Of a DNA stretch of 64,000 nt, positions 42,346-50,890 are shown one piece after another. Source of the stretch: Paludibaculum fermentans. GTDB lineage: Bacteria > Acidobacteriota > Terriglobia > Bryobacterales > Bryobacteraceae. Made by a program: the position numbers and the translations under genes. The notes beneath the pieces were generated by a model. It searched no databases, was not told where the DNA came from, and worked only from the letters and a program-made list of their open reading frames with translations. Each line of letters opens with the position of its first letter. The first letter of the stretch is position 1. Where the stretch lies: contig NZ_CP063849.1 in NCBI RefSeq assembly GCF_015277775.1, forward strand, positions 4,914,001 through 4,978,000. Direction: 5' to 3'.

Positions 42346-42990
42346 TCATTTTGCGTAGCCAAGGATCTGATCCCCTTTGCGTTTGAAAATCCGGGTGAGT
42401 TTCTCGCGCAACTGCAGGCGCGCGCGCAGCAAGCGGCTTTTCACAGCTGCTATTGATAGACCGAGTACTTCAGCGGTCTCCTCCGTGCTGAGTTCTTCGA
42501 CGTCGCGAAGAATAAAAACCGTCCGGAAGATCGGTTTGAGGCTGTCGATTGCTTTGTCCAGGATTTCGCGCATCTCTTCCTGGCTGTATTTCTGCTCGGG
42601 AGTGTCATCCCAAACCGCGATCTCGCGCACGATCGGTTCCTCTTCCGTTTCGATGTTTTCATCGAGCGAAACGGTTCGATCACTTTTGCGCTTTCTGAGC
42701 TTCATCAAGCTCTCGTTCACCGCGATTCTGGTCAACCAGGTATAGAATTTGGACTGACCCTGGAAGGAATCGAGATGCTCGAAGGCCTTGAGAAACGTCT
42801 CCTGGAGGACATCTTCTGCGTCCTCATCGTTCTGGGTAATCTGCCGCGCCATGCGGTAGACGCGCCGTTCGTATTTCGAAATCAGCTCGCCGAATGCCGC
42901 GGCATCGCCGCGTCGAGCCCGATCCACCAAGGGCTGTTCGGCGGATATGGCATCACTTACTACAGCGGACTGGGTAGGTTCGCCTTCCAT
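42346..42990 (-). CDS. ECF RNA polymerase sigma factor (RpoE type)
   Basis: 214-residue sigma factor with region 2 at about 25-95 (FGELISKYERRVYRMARQI, DAEDVLQETFLKAFEHLDSF, FYTWLTRIAVNESLMKLRKRK) and region 4 at about 140-195 (EEMREILDKAIDSLKPIFRTVFILRD, STEETAEVLGLSIAAVKSRLLRARLQLREKL). An acidic linker (ENIETEEEP) lies between. Length is typical of group IV sigma factors. The gene is divergent from thrS and is followed by a zinc-finger anti-sigma gene, the standard module. Its own promoter could not be identified. Confidence 0.94.
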   Translation of the reverse strand: MEGEPTQSAVVSDAISAEQPLVDRARRGDAAAFGELISKYERRVYRMARQITQNDEDAEDVLQETFLKAFEHLDSFQGQSKFYTWLTRIAVNESLMKLRKRKSDRTVSLDENIETEEEPIVREIAVWDDTPEQKYSQEEMREILDKAIDSLKPIFRTVFILRDVEELSTEETAEVLGLSIAAVKSRLLRARLQLREKLTRIFKRKGDQILGYAK

Positions 42991-43075
42991 AGTGTGGGCT
43001 CCGAATCTTAAAGGATAGCAGTGAACCGGACCTGATGCTGTGTCATGATAGGCTGGAATTTACCCCTTTAGGACA

Positions 43076-45019
43076 ATGAGCAGCACCATTACGATCACGT
43101 TGCCGGATGGCAGCCAAAAGGCGGTGCCCCAGGGCACGACGCCGTTGGATGTGGCGCGTTCGATCGGCCAGCGTTTGGCCGACGACGCGGTGGTGGCTCG
43201 CGTGGACGGGACCCTCTGGGACCTGACGCGGCCACTCGAAGGAGACACTACCCTCGAGATTCTCACTTCGAAGAACGAAGAAGCCCTCGAGGTCTACCGC
43301 CACTCCACTGCCCACCTGCTGGCCGCGGCGGTTCTGGAACTGTACCCCGAGACCAAGCTTGGCATCGGACCGCCCATCAAGGACGGCTTCTACTACGACT
43401 TCGACCGGCCTTCGCCCTTCACTCCAGACGATCTGGAAAAGATCGAGGCGAAGATGCGGGAGATCCGCGATCGCGGCCTGCCGTACGAACGCCAGCTTGT
43501 CCCTAAGGCCGAAGGCCTGGCCAAGTACAAGGAACTCGGCGAGCCGATGAAGTGTGAGCTGATCGAGGAACGCGCCGGGGACATCTTCAGCGAGTACACC
43601 CTGGGTCCGCAGTTCATCGACTTCTGCCGCGGCCCGCACGTCCCCACCACCAAGCGCATTAAGGCCTTTAAACTTTTGTCGATCGCCGGTGCCTATTGGA
43701 AGGGCGACGAGAAGCGGCAGCAGCTCCAGCGCATCTACGGCACGGCCTGGTTCTCCCAGAAGGATCTGGACGACCACCTGCACAAGCTGGAAGAGGCGAA
43801 GAAGCGCGACCACCGCCTGCTGGGCAAGCAGCTCGACCTCATCTCCATCCAGGAACTGGCCGGCCCCGGCCTGATCTTCTTCCACCCCAAGGGCGCACTC
43901 GTGCGCAAGCTGCTGGAAGACTGGATGCGCGACCAATACTTGAAGCGCGGCTACTCCATCGTCAACACGCCGCACGTCATGCGCGAACAGCTCTGGGCCA
44001 CGTCGGGCCACCTCGGGCACTACGTGGACAACATGTACGCGGCCATGGAGCTGGACGACGCCCGTTACCGGCTGAAGCCGATGAACTGCCCGGGCCACAT
44101 CCTCATCTACCGCGACCGGCAGCGCAGCTACCGCGACCTGCCTATCCGGCTGGGTGAACTGGGCACGGTGTACCGCTACGAACGCTCGGGCACGCTGCAC
44201 GGCCTGTTCCGTGTACGCGGCTTCACGCAGGACGATGCCCACATCTTCTGCCGGCCCGACCAGATCGAAGACGAGATCGTGAACTGCCTGGAATTCGCCT
44301 TCGACGTGCTGAAGACCTACGGGTTCGACCGCTACCAGGCGGAGATCTCCACCTGGGATGGAGGCGCCAGCGGAAAGTACGTCGGCACCCCGGACCAGTG
44401 GGCATTGGCGGAGAACGCCCTGAAGGTCGCCGTGGAACGCGTGGGCCTGAAGGCCAGCGTGATTCCCGACGAAGCGGCATTCTATGGCCCGAAGATCGAC
44501 GTGAAGCTTCTGGACGCGCTCGACCGGCCCTGGCAGCTTTCCACCGTACAGTTCGACTTCACGCTGCCAGAGCGGTTTGAGCTCGAATATGTCGGCGAAG
44601 ACGGCGGCAAGCACCAGCCGCTGATGGTGCATCGCGCCCTCTATGGCAGCGTCGAGCGGTTCTTCGGCATCCTGCTGGAGCACTATGCCGGCGCCTTCCC
44701 CATCTGGCTGTCGCCGGTGCAGGTGGTTGTCCTGCCCATCGCCGACCGCCACGCCGAATATGCGAAACAGGTGGAAGCCAAACTCCAGGCCGCCGGCCTG
44801 CGAGTGGAAGTGGACGCGCGCAGCGAGAAGGTGAACTACAAGATCCGCGAAGCCCAACTTCAGAAGATCCCGTTCATGCTCGTCGTGGGCGATCGCGAAG
44901 CCGCCGACGGCAAGGTGGCTGTGCGCACCCGCAAGGGTGGCGACCTCGGCGCCAAGCTGGTGGATGAAGTGGTGGCCGAGATCGCTCAGCTTGTAGAGTC
45001 GAAGGCCGTGACAGAGTAG
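43076..45019 (+). CDS. thrS: Threonyl-tRNA synthetase
   Basis: 647-residue class II aminoacyl-tRNA synthetase that charges tRNA-Thr. Domains in order: TGS (1-65), editing domain with HSTAHLLAAAV at about 76-86 (HxxxH) and the later Cys/His pair (FCRGPHVP), catalytic core from about 250 (motif 2 YRYERSG; MNCPGH zinc-ligand Cys; motif 3 HRALYGSVERFFGILLE), and anticodon-binding domain (about 545-647, VVVLPIADRHAEYA). Length is normal. Start at 43076 has AGGA close upstream. No T-box leader is seen. It is divergent from the ECF sigma gene. Confidence 0.97.
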   Translation: MSSTITITLPDGSQKAVPQGTTPLDVARSIGQRLADDAVVARVDGTLWDLTRPLEGDTTLEILTSKNEEALEVYRHSTAHLLAAAVLELYPETKLGIGPPIKDGFYYDFDRPSPFTPDDLEKIEAKMREIRDRGLPYERQLVPKAEGLAKYKELGEPMKCELIEERAGDIFSEYTLGPQFIDFCRGPHVPTTKRIKAFKLLSIAGAYWKGDEKRQQLQRIYGTAWFSQKDLDDHLHKLEEAKKRDHRLLGKQLDLISIQELAGPGLIFFHPKGALVRKLLEDWMRDQYLKRGYSIVNTPHVMREQLWATSGHLGHYVDNMYAAMELDDARYRLKPMNCPGHILIYRDRQRSYRDLPIRLGELGTVYRYERSGTLHGLFRVRGFTQDDAHIFCRPDQIEDEIVNCLEFAFDVLKTYGFDRYQAEISTWDGGASGKYVGTPDQWALAENALKVAVERVGLKASVIPDEAAFYGPKIDVKLLDALDRPWQLSTVQFDFTLPERFELEYVGEDGGKHQPLMVHRALYGSVERFFGILLEHYAGAFPIWLSPVQVVVLPIADRHAEYAKQVEAKLQAAGLRVEVDARSEKVNYKIREAQLQKIPFMLVVGDREAADGKVAVRTRKGGDLGAKLVDEVVAEIAQLVESKAVTE

Positions 45020-45041
45020 GCGGCCGCCCGCCGGTGTCTTG

Positions 45042-46205
45042 ATGTCCTGGATACCCACGATCCTCCTCGGCTGTTTGCTGGCGGGGTCGTGGGTTTTCTG
45101 CGTACTGACCGTCATTGCCGCCGTCCGGTACCGCCGGGTGCGCCCACCCGCACTCCTCAGCTGCGAACCGATCTCCATCCTCAAACCGCTGCACGGCCTC
45201 GACGAGGGGCTGGAGGAGAACCTGCGCACCTTCTTCTCGCAGGATTATCCCGACTACGAAATACTCTTTGCGGCACGCGAGGCGTCCGATCCGGCCCTGG
45301 CCCTGGTGGAGCGGCTACGGTTGGATTACCCGGATATCCCGGTGCGCGTGTTCGTCACCGGCGAACCACCTTACCCCAATGCGAAGGTCTTCAGCCTCCA
45401 GTTGATGATGGCCGAGGCCGCGCATGACCTGCTGGTGATGAGCGACAGTGACATCCGCGTCTCGCCGTTGATGCTGCGCACGCTGGCCGCGGAGTTCCAG
45501 GATCCGAACCTCGGTGTCGCAACCTGCCCCTACCGGGCCGTACCCGGCGGAAGCTTGTGGTCGGTGCTGGAAGCGATCGGCATGAACACCGAGTTTTGGG
45601 GTGGGGCCATCACCGCGCGCATGGTGGAAGGCGGCGTGAAGTTCGCTGTCGGCCCGACGATCGCAGCGCGCCGCTCGGTAATTCAAGCTGTCGGCGGGTG
45701 GGAGCGCCTGAGCCAATATCTGGCGGAAGACTTCGTCCTTGGGCAGTTCGCAGCCGCGGCCGGGTATGGCGTAATTCTCTCTTCCTTCGTGATCGAGCAC
45801 CGCATCGGCACCCAGGAACTGCGCGCCAACTTCGCGCACAGGTTGCGCTGGAACCGGTCGACGCGGAGGTCGCGGCCGGCCGGCTATGTGGGCCAGGTCT
45901 TCACCAACCCGCTGCCGATCGCCCTGCTCCTCCTGCTGCTATACCCGGAAAGCTGGCCCGCGGCGGTGCTCACCTGCCTATTGCGCGCTGCAGCCGCGTT
46001 CATCGTGTCTGAAGGTGTTTTGAGGGATCCGCTATGCCGAACCTGGTGGCCCCTTATCTTCTGGCAGGACCTGCTGAGCAGCGTGTTCTGGGTCGCCGGC
46101 TTCTTCGGCAACACCATCCTCTGGCGCAACCGGCGGTATCGTTTGCTGCCCGACGGGCGGTTCGAACTAATCGGCTATCCTGCGACGGACCCCTCTCGAC
46201 GCTAA
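45042..46205 (+). CDS. Family 2/21 glycosyltransferase, HpnI-like
   Basis: 387-residue membrane glycosyltransferase related to ceramide glucosyltransferases (GT21) and to HpnI, which adds N-acetylglucosamine to bacteriohopanetetrol. The N-terminal helix is IPTILLGCLLAGSWVFCVLTVIA in outline. The catalytic D,D,D,(Q/R)xxRW set is visible: ISILKPLHGLDEGLEENL, MSDSDIRV, LAEDFVLG and HRLRWNRSTR. Three to four C-terminal helices follow (LPIALLLLLLYPESW). ATG at 45042 is used, one codon after a TTG in frame. No other hopanoid genes (shc, hpnG, hpnH, hpnK) are in the window, so the product could also be a glycosylceramide-like lipid. Confidence 0.82.
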   Translation: MSWIPTILLGCLLAGSWVFCVLTVIAAVRYRRVRPPALLSCEPISILKPLHGLDEGLEENLRTFFSQDYPDYEILFAAREASDPALALVERLRLDYPDIPVRVFVTGEPPYPNAKVFSLQLMMAEAAHDLLVMSDSDIRVSPLMLRTLAAEFQDPNLGVATCPYRAVPGGSLWSVLEAIGMNTEFWGGAITARMVEGGVKFAVGPTIAARRSVIQAVGGWERLSQYLAEDFVLGQFAAAAGYGVILSSFVIEHRIGTQELRANFAHRLRWNRSTRRSRPAGYVGQVFTNPLPIALLLLLLYPESWPAAVLTCLLRAAAAFIVSEGVLRDPLCRTWWPLIFWQDLLSSVFWVAGFFGNTILWRNRRYRLLPDGRFELIGYPATDPSRR

Positions 46206-46222
46206 GCGTGCACGGACATCCC

Positions 46223-46252
46223 TTATCACGGGTATTGTCAATGAGATATAAA
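46223..46252 (+). promoter_or_regulatory. Promoter of histidine kinase/response regulator pair
   Basis: TTATCA (46223-46228), 18-base spacer, TATAAA (46247-46252, five of six). The start point would be near 46259, about 25 bases before the ATG at 46284, and AAGGG near 46270 could be the ribosome site. Confidence 0.45.
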
Positions 46253-46283
46253 TGAGACAAGATCGGCAAGGGTGTAACTCGTA

Positions 46284-47771
46284 ATGAGCAGGGAAACCCG
46301 GATTCAGACTGAAGATCCGCTGCAGGAGGAGGTAGGAAACTCCTCATTCAGCCTCGCGCGCGTCTTTGAAGCGCCGAGGCGGACGATTGTCGTCTGGACT
46401 CTGGCCATTTCGCTGTTCATCATCCTGCTGGACGGCTGGATCGACACCAACGTTTCCATCGGCATCCTGTACCTGATTCCGATGCTGCTGGTGTCGTTTA
46501 TCCTCAGCCGGTTTCAGATTCTGTGCCTGGCCTTGGTCTACTCCCTGCTGAAGGAGCACTTGTCTCCATTCGGCTGGGAATTGGAATCCATCGCGCGCAT
46601 CGGGTACGCCTTCATCGGCTTCGCCGGGGCCGGGTTGTTCGCCAATGAAGTGGTGCGGAGCAGGCGCATGGCCCTGCAGTACTCCCGCGAACTGCAGGAG
46701 CAGATCCAGCGCCGCAAGGAAGCCGAAAACCAGATGCTGACGCTGATCGAGTCGAGTCCGGCTGCGATCATCACGCTGGATGCGGAAGGCCGCGTCGACC
46801 TGGCCAACCAGGCGGCCCATGAGCTGCTGGTGGTCCCGATGGGCTCGCTCTACGGCGAACGTATCCGCAAGTACCTGCCAGTGATGGCGGACCTGCTGCA
46901 GGCGACGGACGGCGACCTGCCTTACCGGACGGCCACCAATGCGCGGGGACGGCGCGCGAACGGCGAATCGTTCCTGGCCTGCGTGTGGTTCGCCACTTAC
47001 CCGACACGGGCCGGCAAGCGGCTGGCCGCGATTATTACGGACGCCTCGGACGATCTCCGCGACTGGCAGGAGACCAGCCTTCAGAACCTGCTGCGCAGCA
47101 CCCGTGTCCTGGTAGGCTCCGTCTCGCACGAAATCCGCAACGTTTGCGCCGCGATTTCCGTCGTGCACGCCAATCTGGGACGCATTCCCGGCGTCGACAA
47201 AAGCGAGGATTACACGGCCCTGGGCACGCTGGCCCAGGGTCTGGCCCGCCTGGCGACTGTGGAATTGCACTCCGCCGGCGACCAGGAGTTGAGCACCTCC
47301 AGCCTGGAGACCCTGCTCGAGGAGTTTCGCATCGTCGTCGAACCCACCCTGGACGCTGAGGAGATTGAACTGGAACTGGAAATCCCGGAGAACCTCCCTC
47401 CGGTGGTGGGCGACCATCATGGACTGCTGCAGGTCTTTCTCAACCTCTCGCGCAACAGCGTGCGGGCGATGGAACACTCAGACCAGCGCCGGATGAGGAT
47501 CGACGTCCAGGTGAGCGGGCACACGGTGGAAGTCCGATTCAGGGATTCCGGACCGGGCGTCAAAAATCCAGACAGATTATTTCAGGCCTTCCAGCAAGGT
47601 GCGGACGCAGTGGGCCTGGGACTCTTCGTTTCGCGGGCCATTGTCCGGGCCAACGAGGGAGAGTTGTACCATGAACCATCCGAGTCGGGTTGCACCATGT
47701 GTGTGCGTTTGAAACCGCACCTCACACCTGACCAGGCTGGTGACTTGCAGAACACGGAGATCACGGCATGA
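46284..47771 (+). CDS. Membrane PAS-domain sensor histidine kinase
   Basis: 495-residue sensor kinase. Four predicted membrane helices occupy about 35-122 (TIVVWTLAISLFIILLDGW, IGILYLIPMLLVSFIL, ILCLALVYSLLKEHL, IGYAFIGFAGAGLFANEV), in a compact module with little periplasmic loop. A coiled linker leads to a PAS domain at about 150-255 (LIESSPAAIITLDAEGRVDLANQAA). The H box SVSHEIRNVCAAI has His282; the N box is LNLSRNSVRAM and the G boxes are FRDSGPGVK and VGLGLFVSRAIV. The stop overlaps the response regulator start as ATGA, defining a two-component pair. The signal is unknown; membrane or internal ligand sensing is likely. Confidence 0.9.
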   Translation: MSRETRIQTEDPLQEEVGNSSFSLARVFEAPRRTIVVWTLAISLFIILLDGWIDTNVSIGILYLIPMLLVSFILSRFQILCLALVYSLLKEHLSPFGWELESIARIGYAFIGFAGAGLFANEVVRSRRMALQYSRELQEQIQRRKEAENQMLTLIESSPAAIITLDAEGRVDLANQAAHELLVVPMGSLYGERIRKYLPVMADLLQATDGDLPYRTATNARGRRANGESFLACVWFATYPTRAGKRLAAIITDASDDLRDWQETSLQNLLRSTRVLVGSVSHEIRNVCAAISVVHANLGRIPGVDKSEDYTALGTLAQGLARLATVELHSAGDQELSTSSLETLLEEFRIVVEPTLDAEEIELELEIPENLPPVVGDHHGLLQVFLNLSRNSVRAMEHSDQRRMRIDVQVSGHTVEVRFRDSGPGVKNPDRLFQAFQQGADAVGLGLFVSRAIVRANEGELYHEPSESGCTMCVRLKPHLTPDQAGDLQNTEITA

Positions 47772-48400
47772 CCAATATTTTGTTAGTCGACGACCATGCG
47801 CTGTTTCGCGAGAGTCTCGCGAGGCTGCTGTCCGCTGAATCGGAAGTCCGTGTGGCGGCCCAATGCGCCACCGTCGAGGAGGCGCTGCAGATTCTGGAGT
47901 CGAATTCATACGACCTGATTCTGCTCGACTACGAATTGGGGGACCGGCGGGGCAACGAAGTCGTCGCCGCCATCCGGCAGAAGAACTACTCCGGAAAGGT
48001 CCTGGTGGTCACCGTCGGTGTTACCCGGGCGGAACTGCGCCAATTGATGAATCATGGCGTCAGCGGCGTGTTCCTGAAGAACAACTCTCCAGATCTGCTG
48101 ATGCAGGCCATCCAGACCGTGATGCGCGGGGAAACCTGGATGGACCCCAAGTACACCAGCAATGTCGGAGAGACCGCAACCGGCGAAGCCGCCCGCCGGG
48201 CACGCTTCACCGAACGCGACCGCATGGTGCTGCGCGGCGTGTTCGAAGGCCTCGCGAACAAAGAGATAGCGGACCGTCTCCACGTGAGTGAGAGCGCCAT
48301 CAAGGCTTCACTGCAACAACTGTTCAGCAAGACCGGCGTCCGCACCCGCAGCCAATTGGTCCGGGTAGCGCTGGAGCACTACCGGCGCGAACTGCTCTAA
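47768..48400 (+). CDS. NarL/FixJ-family response regulator
   Basis: 210-residue DNA-binding response regulator. Receiver: acidic pair Asp8-Asp9, phospho-acceptor Asp54 in LLDYELG, Thr82 and Lys104 (VFLKNN). Output: LuxR-type HTH in the last 65 residues (FTERDRMVLRGVFEGLANKEIADRLHVSESAIKASLQQLFSKTGV). It overlaps the kinase gene by four bases and is followed by a strong hairpin, so the pair forms a closed two-gene operon. Target genes are unknown. Confidence 0.94.
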   Translation: MTNILLVDDHALFRESLARLLSAESEVRVAAQCATVEEALQILESNSYDLILLDYELGDRRGNEVVAAIRQKNYSGKVLVVTVGVTRAELRQLMNHGVSGVFLKNNSPDLLMQAIQTVMRGETWMDPKYTSNVGETATGEAARRARFTERDRMVLRGVFEGLANKEIADRLHVSESAIKASLQQLFSKTGVRTRSQLVRVALEHYRRELL

Positions 48401-48425
48401 CGCCCAAACGTCCTCCTGACTCCGC

Positions 48426-48459
48426 GACGCCGCACGAATCCCACGATTCGCGCGGCGTC
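48426..48459. terminator. Long-stem bidirectional terminator
   Basis: GACGCCGC (48426-48433) pairs with GCGGCGTC (48452-48459), then after one A/C mismatch CGAATC (48435-48440) pairs with GATTCG (48445-48450), with loop CCAC. This gives 14 pairs between the convergent response-regulator and TPR genes. No T-run is present. Confidence 0.65.
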
Positions 48460-48461
48460 TG

Positions 48462-49295
48462 TCATTGGATGTAAGGCTTCGGGGCAACCAGCGAGTTTCG
48501 AATCTGCACCGCCCGCCGGTTCGCTTTGGCCGCTTCCTGCTTGAAGCGCAGGCGCCGCAGGACGGAGGAATAGGACGTCAGTGTTTCCGCCAGCTTGGGG
48601 TGGCTGGGGCCCAGGTATTTCTCCTGCATGGCGATTGCTTGGCGGAACAGCTCCAGTGACTGATCATTGTGCCCGCCGGCGAACTCCGACGTCGCCAGAT
48701 TGGCCATGACGGACGCTTCCAGTTCGGGCTGGGTCGAGGGCAGCTTCCGCGCGGCGTCCAGGGCTCGTTGGAACCAGCGGGTGGCGCCCTCCACATCCTG
48801 CAGCCGTATGTGCAGCGCTCCGTAAGTGTTGCAGGCGGTGGCGTACACCTGGTAGTCCGGCGGGACAATCTGCTCACTCAAGGTAATGGCTTCGCGTACC
48901 AAAGGGTCGGCGTCGTATGGCTTATCCATTGCCCGATAGGTATTGGCCAATTCGATGAGGGTGTTGGCGCTGGCGCGTATTGCGTTCTGCTTCCTGCTGA
49001 TGGCTAAGCTTTGGTTGAGCAGATCCAGCGATTGGACGAAGTCACCTCGCTTACGCGCAATCACTCCCAGGTTGTGCAGTTCGGCCATGATGTAGCTCTG
49101 GTTGCCCTCCGCCAGCAAGCGATGCGCGGCCAAGGCGCGCTGGAAGACCGGTTCCGCTTCCAGGAATCGTCCCGCGTCGCACAGGCTGGTGGCATCCCTA
49201 TAAGCCTCGGAGGCCTGCTGGAGAAGTGTTTTGGGAGCCGGCTCCTGAGCGAAGACGGCCGCGGAGAGGAGGATGAGACAAGTTGCCCAGTGCAT
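48462..49295 (-). CDS. Exported TPR (kinesin-light-chain-like) protein
   Basis: 277-residue exported protein with signal peptide MHWATCLILLSAAVFAQ and about five TPR repeats of the 42-residue kinesin-light-chain type, such as AELHNLGVIARKRGDFVQSLDLLNQ, YGALHIRLQDVEGATRWFQRAL and FAGGHNDQSLELFRQAIAMQEKYLG. ATG at 49295 is preferred to TTG at 49304 because it gives the compact signal peptide. It is divergent from a small HTH gene. In this lineage I know many single proteins in which such an HTH is joined to TPRs, so the two may be a split version. Function unknown. Confidence 0.8.
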   Translation of the reverse strand: MHWATCLILLSAAVFAQEPAPKTLLQQASEAYRDATSLCDAGRFLEAEPVFQRALAAHRLLAEGNQSYIMAELHNLGVIARKRGDFVQSLDLLNQSLAISRKQNAIRASANTLIELANTYRAMDKPYDADPLVREAITLSEQIVPPDYQVYATACNTYGALHIRLQDVEGATRWFQRALDAARKLPSTQPELEASVMANLATSEFAGGHNDQSLELFRQAIAMQEKYLGPSHPKLAETLTSYSSVLRRLRFKQEAAKANRRAVQIRNSLVAPKPYIQ

Positions 49296-49349
49296 GTCAG
49301 CCAATACGCTTCTATTGCGTTTGAGATTTGCGTCACAAAACGCCGTCGT

Positions 49350-49368
49350 GTCATGACATGGTATGTCG
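49350..49368. promoter_or_regulatory. Overlapping palindromes between divergent TPR and HTH genes
   Basis: TGTCATGACA (49350-49359) is a perfect palindrome and overlaps the inverted repeat GACAT (49356-49360), GGT, ATGTC (49364-49368). CTGATCAG at 49381-49388 is a further palindrome just before the SD of the HTH gene. Together they make a plausible operator region for the HTH protein. Confidence 0.4.
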
Positions 49369-49401
49369 CCATCCGTCTAGCTGATCAGTAACGGAGGTCA
49401 G

Positions 49402-49659
49402 GTGACGCAACAACGCATGGAGGGATGGAAAGAGATGGCCGCCCATCTGGGCCGCTCGGTGCGGACCATCCAGAGATGGGAGCGCGAGGCGGGACTACCC
49501 GTCCGGCGTCTGGTCGTCGGGGGCAAAGCCCAGGTCTTTGCCTACAGGCAGGAACTGGACGGCTGGCGCGTGTCCAAAGAGGCTGAGCCGGAACGCCCGC
49601 CAGCCGGCATCATCCAACGGATCCGGGCCGGCTGGAATCAACTGTTCATCCGGAAGTAG
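49402..49659 (+). CDS. Small helix-turn-helix protein
   Basis: 85-residue DNA-binding protein. The HTH is MEGWKEMAAHLGRSVRTIQRWEREAGLPV (residues about 6-34), with a wing-like RLVVGGKAQVFAYRQELDGWRVS, similar to the excisionase/MerR-type domain found at the N-terminus of many acidobacterial HTH-TPR proteins. The remaining 25 residues are basic and proline-containing. The start is GTG at 49402; GGAGGT lies only three bases upstream, so ATG at 49417 is an alternative. It is convergent with, and overlaps by 14 bases, the ribbon-helix-helix gene. It may regulate itself and the divergent TPR gene through palindromes in the 106-bp gap. Confidence 0.78.
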   Translation: MTQQRMEGWKEMAAHLGRSVRTIQRWEREAGLPVRRLVVGGKAQVFAYRQELDGWRVSKEAEPERPPAGIIQRIRAGWNQLFIRK

Positions 49660-49840
49660 CATCATCCTTCGAAACAGGCGGCTCCACCGGCCCCAGGAAT
49701 CGCCGCCGGTCGCGCATCGCCTTGCGCAGCAGGAATTCGATCTGCCCGTTGAGCGAGCGCAAGTCATCGTCTGCCCACTTGCGCAAGGCCTCGAGAACCT
49801 CGCCATCAATCCGGAGAAGAAACGACTTGCGCTCCGCCAT
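49646..49840 (-). CDS. Arc-type ribbon-helix-helix protein
   Basis: 64-residue DNA-binding protein. The ribbon is KSFLLRIDGEVLEALRKWA and the second helix is SLNGQIEFLLRKAMRDRR, matching the Arc-like RHH family (PF03869). Such proteins bind operator DNA as dimers of dimers. It lies seven bases after the SPFH gene in the same direction. Arc-like genes following SPFH-domain genes are a recurring pair in soil bacteria in my recollection; no toxin gene is present, so an antitoxin role is not supported. Confidence 0.85.
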   Translation of the reverse strand: MAERKSFLLRIDGEVLEALRKWADDDLRSLNGQIEFLLRKAMRDRRRFLGPVEPPVSKDDATSG

Positions 49841-49847
49841 GGCTCTA

Positions 49848-50732
49848 TCAGTGGCTCAGCGTGCCTGTGTTCAACACAGGCTGAGCCGCCGCCTCGGAAC
49901 AGAGGACCACCAGCAGGTTCTGCACCATGGCCGCCCGCTGCTCCCCGTCCAGTTGCACCACGTTCTTGGTCGCCAGCGCGTCCAGCGCCATTTCGACCAT
50001 GCCCACCGCGCCTTCCACGATTTTCTGCCGGGCAGCAATGACCGCGGAGGCCTGCTGGCGCCTCAGCATCGCGGCGGCGATCTCCTGGGCGTAGGAGAGA
50101 TAGGACAACCGGGCCTCGATCACCTCCACTCCGGCTACGGCTAGCCGGTCGTGGATCTCCGTCTTCAGGCGGCCCGCCACTTCCGCCGTGTGCCCTCGCA
50201 GGGACACCGTGTGTTCTTCGTGCGAATCGTAGGGGAAGGCCGTGGCCAGGTTGCGCACAGCTGCTTCGCTCTGCACGTGGACGTAGTTCTCATAGTTGTC
50301 GACCTGGAAGCTCGCCTCGGCGGTGTCCACCACTTTCCAGACCACCACGGCCGCAATCTCGATCGGATTGCCATCCTGATCGTTCACTTTCAGCTTGGAC
50401 GTCTCGAAGTTCCTCACACGGCAGGAGATGGGCTTCTTCGAGTAGAAGGGGTTGGCGAACTTCAGGCCCGCGTCCGACACCGTACCCACATAGTTGCCGA
50501 ACAATGTGAGGACTACACGCTGGTTGGGCTGCACACTGAAGAACCCCGCCAGGCAGATGAGGTCTACCACCCAGATCACCACCCACGCGAGGATTGCGCC
50601 AACCGGCTTCTCCATCCCATGCGACCCTCGAACGGAGAGTACGATTCCGGCAATCGGAATGACCAGGAACGCCAAGGCAAGCAACAGCGCCGGAACGCCG
50701 GATCTGGCTGAAACTACTTTCTCTTTAAACAT
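49848..50732 (-). CDS. SPFH (band 7) domain membrane protein
   Basis: 294-residue stomatin-like protein. Two hydrophobic segments lie near the N-terminus ([41 protein letters not shown]). The SPFH domain covers about 65-225 ([65 protein letters not shown]), with a helical end that drives oligomerisation. These proteins form ring-like membrane scaffolds in lipid microdomains. The start is ATG at 50732, five bases after GGAGG; an in-frame GTG at 50744 lies within that SD and is rejected. The SD is in a perfect six-pair hairpin. It is divergent from nitric oxide reductase. Confidence 0.9.
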   Translation of the reverse strand: MFKEKVVSARSGVPALLLALAFLVIPIAGIVLSVRGSHGMEKPVGAILAWVVIWVVDLICLAGFFSVQPNQRVVLTLFGNYVGTVSDAGLKFANPFYSKKPISCRVRNFETSKLKVNDQDGNPIEIAAVVVWKVVDTAEASFQVDNYENYVHVQSEAAVRNLATAFPYDSHEEHTVSLRGHTAEVAGRLKTEIHDRLAVAGVEVIEARLSYLSYAQEIAAAMLRRQQASAVIAARQKIVEGAVGMVEMALDALATKNVVQLDGEQRAAMVQNLLVVLCSEAAAQPVLNTGTLSH

Positions 50733-50735
50733 GGT

Positions 50736-50750
50736 TTCCTCCACGAGGAA
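50736..50750 (-). promoter_or_regulatory. Hairpin hiding the SPFH gene ribosome site
   Basis: TTCCTC (50736-50741), CAC, GAGGAA (50745-50750) on the plus strand is a perfect 6-3-6 inverted repeat. In the minus-strand mRNA it pairs the SD GGAGG with upstream bases, ending three bases before the ATG. Confidence 0.45.
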
Positions 50751-50780
50751 CTAACGTACTGAAATCTATCAGCTACCAAA

Positions 50781-50890
50781 GTGATATCACATCGCTAGCT
50801 TGGCTTCAAGAGAAATCGATTCCTGACTCCTTTTGTGACTTTGGTCATATCAAGTAGCTGCCCCTTAAACCATACTTGCAGCGTAAGTAT
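50781..50890 (+). promoter_or_regulatory. Operator-like palindromes upstream of nitric oxide reductase
   Basis: Three dyads lie in the 182-bp divergent gap. GTGATATCAC (50781-50790) is perfect. TGTGA-N6-TCATA (50834-50849) matches the CRP/FNR-family half-site layout with one change. ATACTT (50872-50877) and AAGTAT (50885-50890) form a perfect repeat with a seven-base spacer, just before the SD AAGGAG at 50901. Control by an oxygen- or NO-responsive regulator is a reasonable inference; the protein is not encoded nearby. Confidence 0.5.

Noticed and set aside
43021-43076. T-box leader before thrS
   Set aside because: The gap to the divergent sigma gene is only 85 bp with no specifier loop or T-box sequence.
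43043-45229. 728-codon minus-strand open frame opposite thrS
   Set aside because: Shadow of a conserved housekeeping gene; high GC makes long antisense frames frequent.
49646-49840. Ribbon-helix-helix protein as antitoxin of a toxin-antitoxin pair
   Set aside because: The adjacent genes are an SPFH scaffold and an HTH protein; no toxin-sized partner is present.
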